From: Bin87 sp965208015
Lineage (GTDB): Bacteria > Chloroflexota > Dehalococcoidia > Lucifugimonadales > UBA3495
Assembly (NCBI GenBank): GCA_965208015.1
Contig: CBDBNT010000004.1
Location: 310,001 to 374,000, forward strand
Length of the DNA: 64,000 bases
Reading direction: 5' to 3'
Shown here piece after piece: positions 8,133 to 15,424 of this stretch. A program made the position numbers and the translations under genes. The notes beneath the pieces were generated by a model, which was given only the letters and a program-made list of their open reading frames with translations, was not told the DNA's origin and ran no database searches. Each line of letters starts with the position of its first letter. Within the stretch, counting starts at the first letter, position 1.

Positions 8133-9307
8133 GCACCCACTCGAACGGCTCTCGTCTGGCGATTCCCGCCGGCTCGGCGATTTATGTCGACACGGAGAAC
8201 CTGCGGGAGTCTGACCACGCCCAGTCCGTGGTCGCCCAGGTGGTTGCCAACTGGCCGGCGGACCGCCCGCCCCTGAGCGGACTGTCCCTCTACGTTCGCG
8301 CCGACAAGGCCGAACTGTGGCAGCTTTGGGCTGAAACCGAGTTTCCCGCGCTGCAGGTTCGCGTCCGCGGCGTCCAGCACTTCAGCAACCACCGGGCCAA
8401 GAACTCCGCGGATCTCGCCATCACCGCCGACGCCATCGCCGATCTCATCACCGGCCAGGCGGGCGCGGTCGCGGTGGTGAGCAACGACAGCGACTTCGGG
8501 GCCTTGTTCGTCAAGGTACGGGAACTGGCCGCGCAAGCCGACACTCCGAACATCCCGTTCTTGTGGATCACCGCTCCCGACGCCGGGGCTCTGTCCGCCG
8601 AGATCGAGCAGTTCATTCCCGAACGATACCGTTGGGACCTGTCGGATGCCCTGGCGGCGGCGGCTCCCGTAACTCCTCCGCCTGTGGTGAACGCGACGCC
8701 CCCGCCGAACCGCCTTTCCGAAGCAATGCGACCTGCCCTGGCGCCCGCGATTGCGGATGCCCCGGTCAGCAACGAAGCCATCGCAGATGAATTGATACGG
8801 GGGCTGCCTGTTGGCAAATTCAAAGTTGCCGACGCTCATGGCATTTTCAGGGATAAATGGCCGGCACATCCTGCTGCCACTGGCCCGGCACAGCTAGGGA
8901 CGTTCCTGCTTAAAGAAATCTGGCCTATCATGCAGCGGCGCGGCGTAGTTATGGCCAAAGAAAAATCGCCCAGAACCTATGAGATAACGCCGGAGGCTAA
9001 AGGCGCCGTTGGAAAACCGGCGGCACTGATTGACATAAGCGCCAAGGGCACGCCCGAGAAACTCGCCGCCGCCGTCGCCGACGGCATCGCTGATGACATA
9101 TTCAAGGCGTCCGACGCTCAGAACGCCCTGAAGGCCGGCCATCCCCAGCACCCGGCCGCCTCCTACACGGCGGCCCAGTTCGGCACCTGGTTCGCCAGGC
9201 AACTCTGGCCCATCATGGAGCAGCACGGCGTAACCATCGCCAAGGAAAAGCCGCGACGTTACGAGATGACCCCCGACGCGCGCCACAACCTCATCGCCCT
9301 CGCCTGA
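8129..9307 (+). CDS. NYN-domain nuclease with duplicated C-terminal domain
   Basis: A 392-residue protein. Residues 15-165 form a NYN (PIN-like) RNase domain with acidic residues at D21 (YVDTENL), D95 (NSADLAI) and D120/D122 (SNDSDF). After a Pro/Ala linker (about 175-210) come two copies of a roughly 80-residue module at about 214-293 and 309-388. Both contain a KFK/IFK lead, HPAA, QFGTW/QLGTF, LWPIM/IWPIM, GV...AKEK and RYEMTP/TYEITP. The modules look like small winged-helix or OST-HTH-type RNA-binding domains, but I cannot assign them. It overlaps the SWIM gene by 4 bp. Confidence 0.8.
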   Translation: MSTHSNGSRLAIPAGSAIYVDTENLRESDHAQSVVAQVVANWPADRPPLSGLSLYVRADKAELWQLWAETEFPALQVRVRGVQHFSNHRAKNSADLAITADAIADLITGQAGAVAVVSNDSDFGALFVKVRELAAQADTPNIPFLWITAPDAGALSAEIEQFIPERYRWDLSDALAAAAPVTPPPVVNATPPPNRLSEAMRPALAPAIADAPVSNEAIADELIRGLPVGKFKVADAHGIFRDKWPAHPAATGPAQLGTFLLKEIWPIMQRRGVVMAKEKSPRTYEITPEAKGAVGKPAALIDISAKGTPEKLAAAVADGIADDIFKASDAQNALKAGHPQHPAASYTAAQFGTWFARQLWPIMEQHGVTIAKEKPRRYEMTPDARHNLIALA

Positions 9308-9325
9308 TTTCCGGAGACCAAAACC

Positions 9326-10429
9326 ATGCCTGACCGCGAACGTCTCTTCCGAACCGTAACCGAACTCATCCGTATCGACAGCCCCACCGGCGAGGAGGAC
9401 GTCATCGACGCCCACCTCACCGCCCGGCTCAGCGACTTCGGAGCGTCCGTGCAGCACGATGCTTATGGCAACCTGGTGGCCACCCTGCCCGGCAGCAACG
9501 GCCGTTCCAGCGAAGCGCCGGTGATGCTCTCGGCCCACATGGACACCGTGGAACCGGGCCGCGGCATCCAGCCCATGCTTGATGCCGACGGCGACACCCT
9601 GCGTTCCGACGGCACCACCATTCTCGGCGGCGACTGCAAAGCCGGCCTGGCCATCGTGCTGGAGGGGATCACCGCAGCCATGGAGGACGGCGGTCTGGGT
9701 CGCCCGGTGCAGGTGGTGTTCTCCCGGGCCGAAGAGGGCGGACTGAACGGCGCCCGCAACCTGGACTTCTCGCTGGTCAAGGCCACCAGCGGCATGGTCT
9801 TCGACGGTGAGGGTTCGGTGAGCCGCATCTGCGTCGGCGCGCCGGCGCAGAACGTGGTGCAGTGCCACATCACCGGCGTTGCCGCCCACGCCGGCCTGGA
9901 ACCGGAAAACGGCGTGTCCGCCCTGCTGGTCGCCGCCAACATCCTGACCCGCCTGCCGCTGGGCCGCATCGACCACGAGACCACCAGCAACATCGGCGTG
10001 CTGGAGGGCGGCCTCAAGCGGAACATCATCCCGGAGCGAGCCTACATGGACGGCGAACTGCGCTCCCGGGACCAGTCCAAGCTGGAGAACTACACCGCCG
10101 AGTTTCGCCGTGCCTTCGACCAGGTGGCGGCCATGTATCCGCAGGCCGAGATCGACCTGGAAATTCGCAACCAGTACCAGGCCTATCGAATCGCGGAGAG
10201 CGACCCGGCCCTGGTGGACATCGCCCGCGCGGTTACCGCCGCCGGATTGACGCCGGAGCTGGAAACCACCGGCGGCGGGTCCGACGCCAACGTCTTCTTC
10301 GAGCACGGCATCGTCGCCCTGCCGGTGGGCATCGGCGTGCGCGACTTCCACACCACCCGGGAGACGGCCAGCATCAATGAGATGTTCGAGGCGGCCGTGG
10401 TGTGCCAGAAATTCATCTGCCCCGCCTGA
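9326..10429 (+). CDS. M20 family metallopeptidase, peptidase T-like
   Basis: A 367-residue cytoplasmic di-zinc exopeptidase. Metal-site motifs are visible: LSAHMDTV (His and Asp), GGDCKAGLA, RAEEGG (catalytic Glu), FDGEG, and the C-terminal DFHTTRE. The dimerisation (lid) domain begins near GVAAHAGLEPENG. It starts 18 bp after the NYN gene and is probably cotranscribed with it. It likely trims small peptides; the tripeptidase assignment is by resemblance to PepT-like proteins, not certain. Confidence 0.85.
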   Translation: MPDRERLFRTVTELIRIDSPTGEEDVIDAHLTARLSDFGASVQHDAYGNLVATLPGSNGRSSEAPVMLSAHMDTVEPGRGIQPMLDADGDTLRSDGTTILGGDCKAGLAIVLEGITAAMEDGGLGRPVQVVFSRAEEGGLNGARNLDFSLVKATSGMVFDGEGSVSRICVGAPAQNVVQCHITGVAAHAGLEPENGVSALLVAANILTRLPLGRIDHETTSNIGVLEGGLKRNIIPERAYMDGELRSRDQSKLENYTAEFRRAFDQVAAMYPQAEIDLEIRNQYQAYRIAESDPALVDIARAVTAAGLTPELETTGGGSDANVFFEHGIVALPVGIGVRDFHTTRETASINEMFEAAVVCQKFICPA

Positions 10430-10468
10430 TCGACCATCTCGTGCGTACCTGGTTTGCGGCCGGGGAAC

Positions 10469-10578
10469 GTCAGAATCAGGATTTACCGGATTTTTAGGAT
10501 TTACGGGATTGGGCGCGCTTTACCAGGGGACGGTTCCAATCCTGACAATCCTCAAATCTTGGAAATCCTGCTTCTGAC
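10469..10578. repeat. Dispersed long inverted repeat, copy 1
   Basis: The left arm GTCAGAATCAGGATTT (10469-10484) faces the right arm AAATCCTGCTTCTGAC (10563-10578) with a single mismatch, across an interior that repeats GGATT and AATCCT words. Three related copies lie at about 23396, 58393 and 61186. The 18-bp motif AAACYRGGTACGCAYGAG lies just outside on the minus strand (10438-10455). Between them these elements fill the 254-bp gap before the Rieske gene. The structure is that of a REP/MITE-like non-autonomous element. Confidence 0.85.
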
Positions 10579-10594
10579 AATTGTCAGATATAAT
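10573..10594 (+). promoter_or_regulatory. 16-bp palindrome abutting a TATAAT box
   Basis: TCTGACAATTGTCAGA (10573-10588) is a perfect palindrome formed where the repeat ends, and it is followed directly by TATAAT (10589-10594). No good -35 hexamer is spaced correctly. The Rieske gene starts 90 bp downstream. A perfect -10 hexamer in such GC-rich DNA is suggestive of a promoter with an overlapping operator, but it is unproven. Confidence 0.35.
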
Positions 10595-10683
10595 ATTCGG
10601 CCATCGGAGATCAGTGAGGGCGGCCGCTGCCGTTGCTGGTCCCAGCCGCATCAACCTGAAGGAGCAATCCAAGGAGCTGCCCA

Positions 10684-11010
10684 ATGGCCGACGAATTTGT
10701 CAAGATAGCGTCTCTCAGCGACGTGCCGCCGGGTGACATGATGTCAGTCCGCGTGGGGTCGGAAGAGATCCTGCTGGTGAACCTCGATGGCGACCTGCAT
10801 GCCTGCGACGACATCTGCACCCACGCCTATGCCAACCTGTCCGAGGGCGACCTGGAAGAAGGCGAGGTGGTTTGCCCACTGCACGGCGCCGTGTTCGACG
10901 TTGCTTCCGGCAAACCGGTTACTCCTCCTGCCACCGAGGCGCTGCGCAAGTTCGCCGTCCGCGTCGAGGGCGACGATGTTCTCGTCGGGCCTATTATCGA
11001 AGCCGAATAG
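10684..11010 (+). CDS. Rieske-type [2Fe-2S] ferredoxin
   Basis: A 108-residue soluble electron carrier. Cluster ligands are C45 and H47 (CTH) and C64 and H67 (CPLH), the spacing of biphenyl-dioxygenase-type Rieske ferredoxins and NirD-like proteins. It has no signal peptide or membrane anchor, so it acts in the cytoplasm. It is a single gene with an oxygenase partner not visible in this window. It follows an inverted repeat and a candidate -10 box. Confidence 0.88.
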   Translation: MADEFVKIASLSDVPPGDMMSVRVGSEEILLVNLDGDLHACDDICTHAYANLSEGDLEEGEVVCPLHGAVFDVASGKPVTPPATEALRKFAVRVEGDDVLVGPIIEAE

Positions 11011-11087
11011 CGAGCGACGGTTCCAGATTCCGCATCATGACCGGCCGGCGCACCGACGCCGGCCGCAATCGTGATCTTCGTGCTGGG

Positions 11088-11669
11088 CTATTCGGGGAAT
11101 CCCCATGCGGAACGGGGCCAGTAGATTGCCCAGACCTTGCCGATGATGTGGTCCGCCGGCAGCGGGCCCCAATGGCGGGAATCCCGGCTCCCGTTGCGGT
11201 TGTCTCCCAGGACGAAATACTCATCATCGGCGAGTTGCACGTCGTGCATCCTGGTGCGGCCGAGAACGTCCAGATACGGTTCGTCCAGGGCTTCGCCGTT
11301 GACGGTGACCTGCCCGCTGTCGATGGCCACCAGGTCTCCCGGCTCCCCTATGATCCGTTTGACGAACTGGCGGTCCGGCTCCAGCGGGTAGTTGAAAACC
11401 ACTACGTCACCGCGTTGTGGAGGACGCATCGTGTGCACCAGGCGCGGTTCTTCCGGCTGCCAGAAGGGGATGATCTTGCCGAGCCGCTCCGTGTCCAGCT
11501 GGTAGTACACCAGCTTGTTCACCATCAGGTAGTGGCCGGGGAGCAGCGTGGGCCGCATGCTGGAGCCCTCGACCCGGAAGTTGGCCACCGCTACCTGAAT
11601 GGCGACGAAAACCACGATGCCGATGAGGGCAGCCTCGACAAGTTCGCGCAGCCAATTGCTCTGGTTCAT
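11088..11669 (-). CDS. lepB: Signal peptidase I
   Basis: Removes signal peptides from exported proteins at the outer face of the membrane. A single N-terminal membrane segment (about residues 10-30) is followed by GSSMRPTL with the catalytic Ser37, RGDVVVFNYP, QFVKRIIGEPGD with the catalytic Lys104, and the C-terminal box GDNRNGSRDSRHWG. At 193 residues it is of normal Gram-positive-like length. It converges with the Rieske gene. Confidence 0.95.
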   Translation of the reverse strand: MNQSNWLRELVEAALIGIVVFVAIQVAVANFRVEGSSMRPTLLPGHYLMVNKLVYYQLDTERLGKIIPFWQPEEPRLVHTMRPPQRGDVVVFNYPLEPDRQFVKRIIGEPGDLVAIDSGQVTVNGEALDEPYLDVLGRTRMHDVQLADDEYFVLGDNRNGSRDSRHWGPLPADHIIGKVWAIYWPRSAWGFPE

Positions 11670-11830
11670 CTGACAGTGCCCCGGGTTACGGGTTTATTTT
11701 AGCAAAGGGCGCCTGACGTTGACGGGGATCGGTTCGCACAATTACCATTAGCCTCCGATTGCCCCGTTGAGTTGGCCGGATCCTGCGCCGGCTGCCGTGC
11801 TCCCATCGCCACTTACTGCAAGGTGCTGCC

Positions 11831-12778
11831 ATGTCCACGCTCGAAGAACTCAAGGTATTCACCGGGAACGCGCATCCCCAACTGGCGCGGGATGTCTGCG
11901 ACTACCTGGGGATACCCCTGGGACAGAGCGAGACCTTCAAGTTCGCCAACGACAACACCTTCGTCCGCATCGGCGAGAACATCCGCGAGCGGGACGTGTT
12001 CATCGTGCAGCCCACGGTGGCGCCCACCAACGACAACCTGATGGAACTGCTGATCATGATCGATGCCTGCAAGCGAGCATCGGCAGGTCGCATCACCGCG
12101 GTGGTGTCGTACTACGGCTACGGGCGAACCGACAAGAAGGACCAGCCTCGGGTGCCCATTACCGCCCGGCTGGTCGCCGATCTCATCACCACCGCCGGCG
12201 CCGACCGGGTGCTCACCCTGGACCTCCACGCCGGCCAGATCCAGGGCTTTTTCAGCATCCCGGTGGACGAGTTGACTGCGGAGCCGATTCTGTCCAACTA
12301 CTTCGCCGAGAAGGGGCTTGAAGATCTCGTCCTGGTTGCCGTGGACTTCGGCATCAGCAAGCGGGCGCGGGACATGGCGGAGCGGCTGGGCGTGCCCGTG
12401 GCCGTCATCGAGAAGCGCCGCACCGCTAACGACGACCGCTCCGAAACCCTCAACGTCATCGGCGACGTGCGCGGGAAGCGTGCCCTCACCTTCGATGACG
12501 AAATCCTCACCGGAGGCACCATCGTCAACGCGGCCAACGCGCTGCTGGACGCCGGGGTCACCGAGGTTTTCTGTTGCGCAACGCACCCCGTGTTTGCTCC
12601 CCAGGCGCCCCGACTCCTCAAGGAGAGCGCTTTCAAAGAGGTCGTGGTAACCGACTCGGTGCCGCTCACCAAGGACCAGAAGGTGAACAACCTCACGGTG
12701 CTGTCGGTTGCGCCGCTGATCGGCGAGGCGATGAAGCGCATCCACGAAGGCCGCTCGGTGGGCGAACTGTTCCAGTAA
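11831..12778 (+). CDS. prs: Ribose-phosphate pyrophosphokinase
   Basis: Makes PRPP from ribose 5-phosphate and ATP for nucleotide, His and Trp synthesis. Characteristic segments are FANDNTFVRIGENIRERDVFIVQ, YYGYGRTDKKDQPRVPITARLVADL and TLDLHAGQIQGFF. The PRPP loop reads FDDEILTGGT, where most enzymes have DDMIDTGGT, so the usual third acidic residue is Leu. At 315 residues the length is normal. The ATG at 11831 is preceded by AAGGTG. Confidence 0.93.
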   Translation: MSTLEELKVFTGNAHPQLARDVCDYLGIPLGQSETFKFANDNTFVRIGENIRERDVFIVQPTVAPTNDNLMELLIMIDACKRASAGRITAVVSYYGYGRTDKKDQPRVPITARLVADLITTAGADRVLTLDLHAGQIQGFFSIPVDELTAEPILSNYFAEKGLEDLVLVAVDFGISKRARDMAERLGVPVAVIEKRRTANDDRSETLNVIGDVRGKRALTFDDEILTGGTIVNAANALLDAGVTEVFCCATHPVFAPQAPRLLKESAFKEVVVTDSVPLTKDQKVNNLTVLSVAPLIGEAMKRIHEGRSVGELFQ

Positions 12779-12888
12779 GCCGTCCGGCGTACCGCCCCCT
12801 ATAGGCAGGGCGAGTTGAGACCCACGGCCGGTGGGAAGTCCTTCCACCGGACTGGGGTAATCTGTCCCTTTGAATCAAGCGTATTCTG

Positions 12889-12943
12889 TTGTGCGGCCAC
12901 ACAATTCACACAATGAAAGCGTGTGGTAACATAATTCGCACAC
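12889..12943. promoter_or_regulatory. CACAC/GTGTG palindrome cluster upstream of subtilase
   Basis: The 195-bp gap before the subtilase gene holds an AT-richer patch. It contains TTGTG-6 nt-CACAA (12889-12904), CACAC (12907-12911) facing GTGTG (12921-12925), and a further CACAC (12939-12943). The clustered half-sites resemble an operator region, but no regulator can be assigned. I see no recognisable -10/-35 pair. Confidence 0.25.
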
Positions 12944-12973
12944 ATCGCACCTTGAAAACCAGGGATAGATAAT

Positions 12974-15214
12974 ATGCCGTTTCATGGATCCCGGAGGGAT
13001 TGGGTTGCGCTGGCAGCGTTGGCAGCGTTGGCCGTATTGGCGATTTCGGCATTTGTCGCAGGATGCGGCCCCGCCGACCAAAGCACGTCCGCGATAAACC
13101 CCGACCCGGTGCTGGCGACCCCTGAAGGCGTGTCGCCGCAATCGGATGGTCCGAAAGAGCCGGCCGATCTCCCGCCGCTGCCGCCGAAAGAACCACCGCA
13201 GTATCCCAATCTGGATTCTAACCTGAACCGGCTGGCGGAAGTAGCCTCCACAACGCTGACACTGGCCGGCACGGACGCAGCGCCATCAAATCAGGGCGAC
13301 GAGCCCGTGCTGGTTACTTTCTACATTGAGGCGGGCCGTGTGGACGACGTGCGGGAGTACCTGGAGGAGAACGACATATTCGTCCGCAACGTGGGGGAAG
13401 ACTACATCGAGGCGCACGTGCCACCGTCCCAGTTGGGCGCGGCGTCCGAGCAGCCTGGAGTGTTGCGCGTGGACACTGTGGTGCCCGCGTTGCCGCCTCA
13501 ACCGACATCGGCCAACCTGGCCCAACCTGCCGTCATCAGCGAAGGGGTCGGAATTCACGGGGCCGACGCCTGGCATGGGGCCGGGTTTCGCGGGGAAAAC
13601 GTCAAGGTCGGCGTGATTGACTCCGGGTTTGAGGGCTTTGCCCGGTTGCAGGGAACCCAATTGCCGCAGAACGTGGTGGCCCGGTGTTACTTCGCAACGG
13701 CACGGGTGCCGTCCTCCACGCTCGCCGACTGCGAGGTGGGCGGGAACCACGGAACGACAGTATCCGAAACCTTGGTGGACATCGCGCCGAACGCGACGCT
13801 CTACATCGCAAATCCCATAACGCCAGGCGATTTACGAAGCGCGGTTGAATGGATGGCGGCCCAAGGAGTGCAGGTCATCAACCTCTCCCTGGGATATGGT
13901 CCGGACGGACCGGGGGATGGTACCTCTCCAAATAGTAATAGCCCGCTCAACATCATCGACTTTGCGGTCTCCCGGGGCATTATGTGGGTAACCGCAGGTG
14001 GTAACAACGCGCGGACAACTTGGTACGGCGCATTTGCGGATGCGGACGGCGACATGTGGCACGACTGGTCGCCGAACTCTGAGGCCAACTATTTTCTCTT
14101 GTCAGAAGGAGAACAGGTTAAAGCCTTCCTGCGCTGGGATGATGATTGGGGAGGCGCTGACTGCGACTTGGACCTAGGGCTGGGGAGATTCAATCAGGCA
14201 ACAAACAGACACGAAGTGTTCCTTTCAGATGAAACCGTACAAGATGGCAAGCCTGCAGATAATCCCTTAGCTTGGATAATCACGAAGGAAGCTAATGCTG
14301 AGCAGTCAGGGGAATACTTTCTGGCGGTAAGCAAACGCCGATGTGCTGAGGAGCCCGCGTGGATCCAGCTGACCGCGTGGATAGATGACGAATTGGAATA
14401 CTATTCCGTATCGCACCACATGGGGAACCCGGCGGAGGGCCGTAACTCTGGCATGCTGGCGGTGGGAGCAGCCCACTGGTGGGACACTCAGCAGGTCGCC
14501 GAATACAGTGCCCGCGGGCCGACCATAGACGGTCGGGTCAAGCCGGACATCACCGGCGTTACCTGCAACCCCACAGTGACGGATCCGCCCGTGGAATTGT
14601 CTGACGGCCGCACCCTCTTTCCGACCTGCGGCACGTCTCACTCTGCGCCCCACATCACGGGCTTAGCCGCGTTGGTGAAGCAGCGGTTCACGGATTACCG
14701 CCCTGACTTCATTACCCATTACCTGACGCAGAACGCCGCCGAGCGGGGATCTGCGGGAGCAGACAACACCTGGGGCTACGGACTGGCCGAGTTGCCTGAC
14801 CCGTCGTTGGCCCCTGTGAGCGTCGTGGCTGGGCCGGCCGGCAACATCACTGCCGTCAACGGACGCAATACCGGGGAGGCGGTCATTGCCTGGGACGCGG
14901 CTCCGGGCGCGACCCATTACCGCATTGGCTGTGTGAACCTGGTGCGCGACTACCCCAGGGCCAAGGCGAGCAACACCGGCAACTGGCGGGAAGCGTTCCT
15001 GTACTTTGACGTGGAGGCCCAGAATCTTGACCCCGTTCGCCCCACCTACATCTTTCCTGGCCTCCAGGAGGGTGTCCACCACGCCTGCACGGTGTTGAGC
15101 AACAGCTCCCGGTACGGCCAACCGACGTGGCCTGAAGCGCCCAATTATTGGCAGTACCTGACCATCACCAATCGCGGTGGCGCCTGTCCGGTCTGCGCCG
15201 CGACATCACCATAG
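12974..15214 (+). CDS. Subtilisin-like (S8) serine protease lipoprotein
   Basis: A 746-residue exported protease. The signal peptide ends in a lipobox-like FVAGC (Cys31), then a Pro-rich linker. The catalytic triad is D216 (VGVIDSG), H259 (GGNHGTTVSE) and S555 (GTSHSAPH in place of the common GTSMAAP). A large insert between H259 and S555 (about residues 370-450) has a lower GC content than the rest. The C-terminal 110 residues look like a fibronectin type III-type domain (AVIAWDAAPGATHYRIG). It probably acts on the cell surface. Confidence 0.88.
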   Translation: MPFHGSRRDWVALAALAALAVLAISAFVAGCGPADQSTSAINPDPVLATPEGVSPQSDGPKEPADLPPLPPKEPPQYPNLDSNLNRLAEVASTTLTLAGTDAAPSNQGDEPVLVTFYIEAGRVDDVREYLEENDIFVRNVGEDYIEAHVPPSQLGAASEQPGVLRVDTVVPALPPQPTSANLAQPAVISEGVGIHGADAWHGAGFRGENVKVGVIDSGFEGFARLQGTQLPQNVVARCYFATARVPSSTLADCEVGGNHGTTVSETLVDIAPNATLYIANPITPGDLRSAVEWMAAQGVQVINLSLGYGPDGPGDGTSPNSNSPLNIIDFAVSRGIMWVTAGGNNARTTWYGAFADADGDMWHDWSPNSEANYFLLSEGEQVKAFLRWDDDWGGADCDLDLGLGRFNQATNRHEVFLSDETVQDGKPADNPLAWIITKEANAEQSGEYFLAVSKRRCAEEPAWIQLTAWIDDELEYYSVSHHMGNPAEGRNSGMLAVGAAHWWDTQQVAEYSARGPTIDGRVKPDITGVTCNPTVTDPPVELSDGRTLFPTCGTSHSAPHITGLAALVKQRFTDYRPDFITHYLTQNAAERGSAGADNTWGYGLAELPDPSLAPVSVVAGPAGNITAVNGRNTGEAVIAWDAAPGATHYRIGCVNLVRDYPRAKASNTGNWREAFLYFDVEAQNLDPVRPTYIFPGLQEGVHHACTVLSNSSRYGQPTWPEAPNYWQYLTITNRGGACPVCAATSP

Positions 15215-15233
15215 TAAGGATGCCTATTTGGGC

Positions 15234-15265
15234 GGTTCATCGTTCGACAGGCTCACCATGAGCGG
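15234..15265. repeat. REP-like element (TTCGACAGGCTCACCATGAG)
   Basis: A CGTTC-GACAGGCTCACCAT-GAGCG core forms a short inverted repeat. Very similar GTTCGACAGGCTCACC sequences are, to my recollection, abundant intergenic repeats in many GC-rich environmental genomes. Only one copy is seen in this window, in the 210-bp gap upstream of rel. Confidence 0.45.
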
Positions 15266-15424
15266 GCGAAAGGAGACTTTGAAAAGGCCCCGCACTCGCA
15301 CCCGCCGCGCTGGACATACCCGGGGTGGATGGTTATCATCGTCGAACAGGCTGCAAGCGCGACGTCACCCATCGTGGTGTGGGAGTTTCCGCACTCGCAT
15401 CCCGTGACAGTCAGGAGGGCGCCT

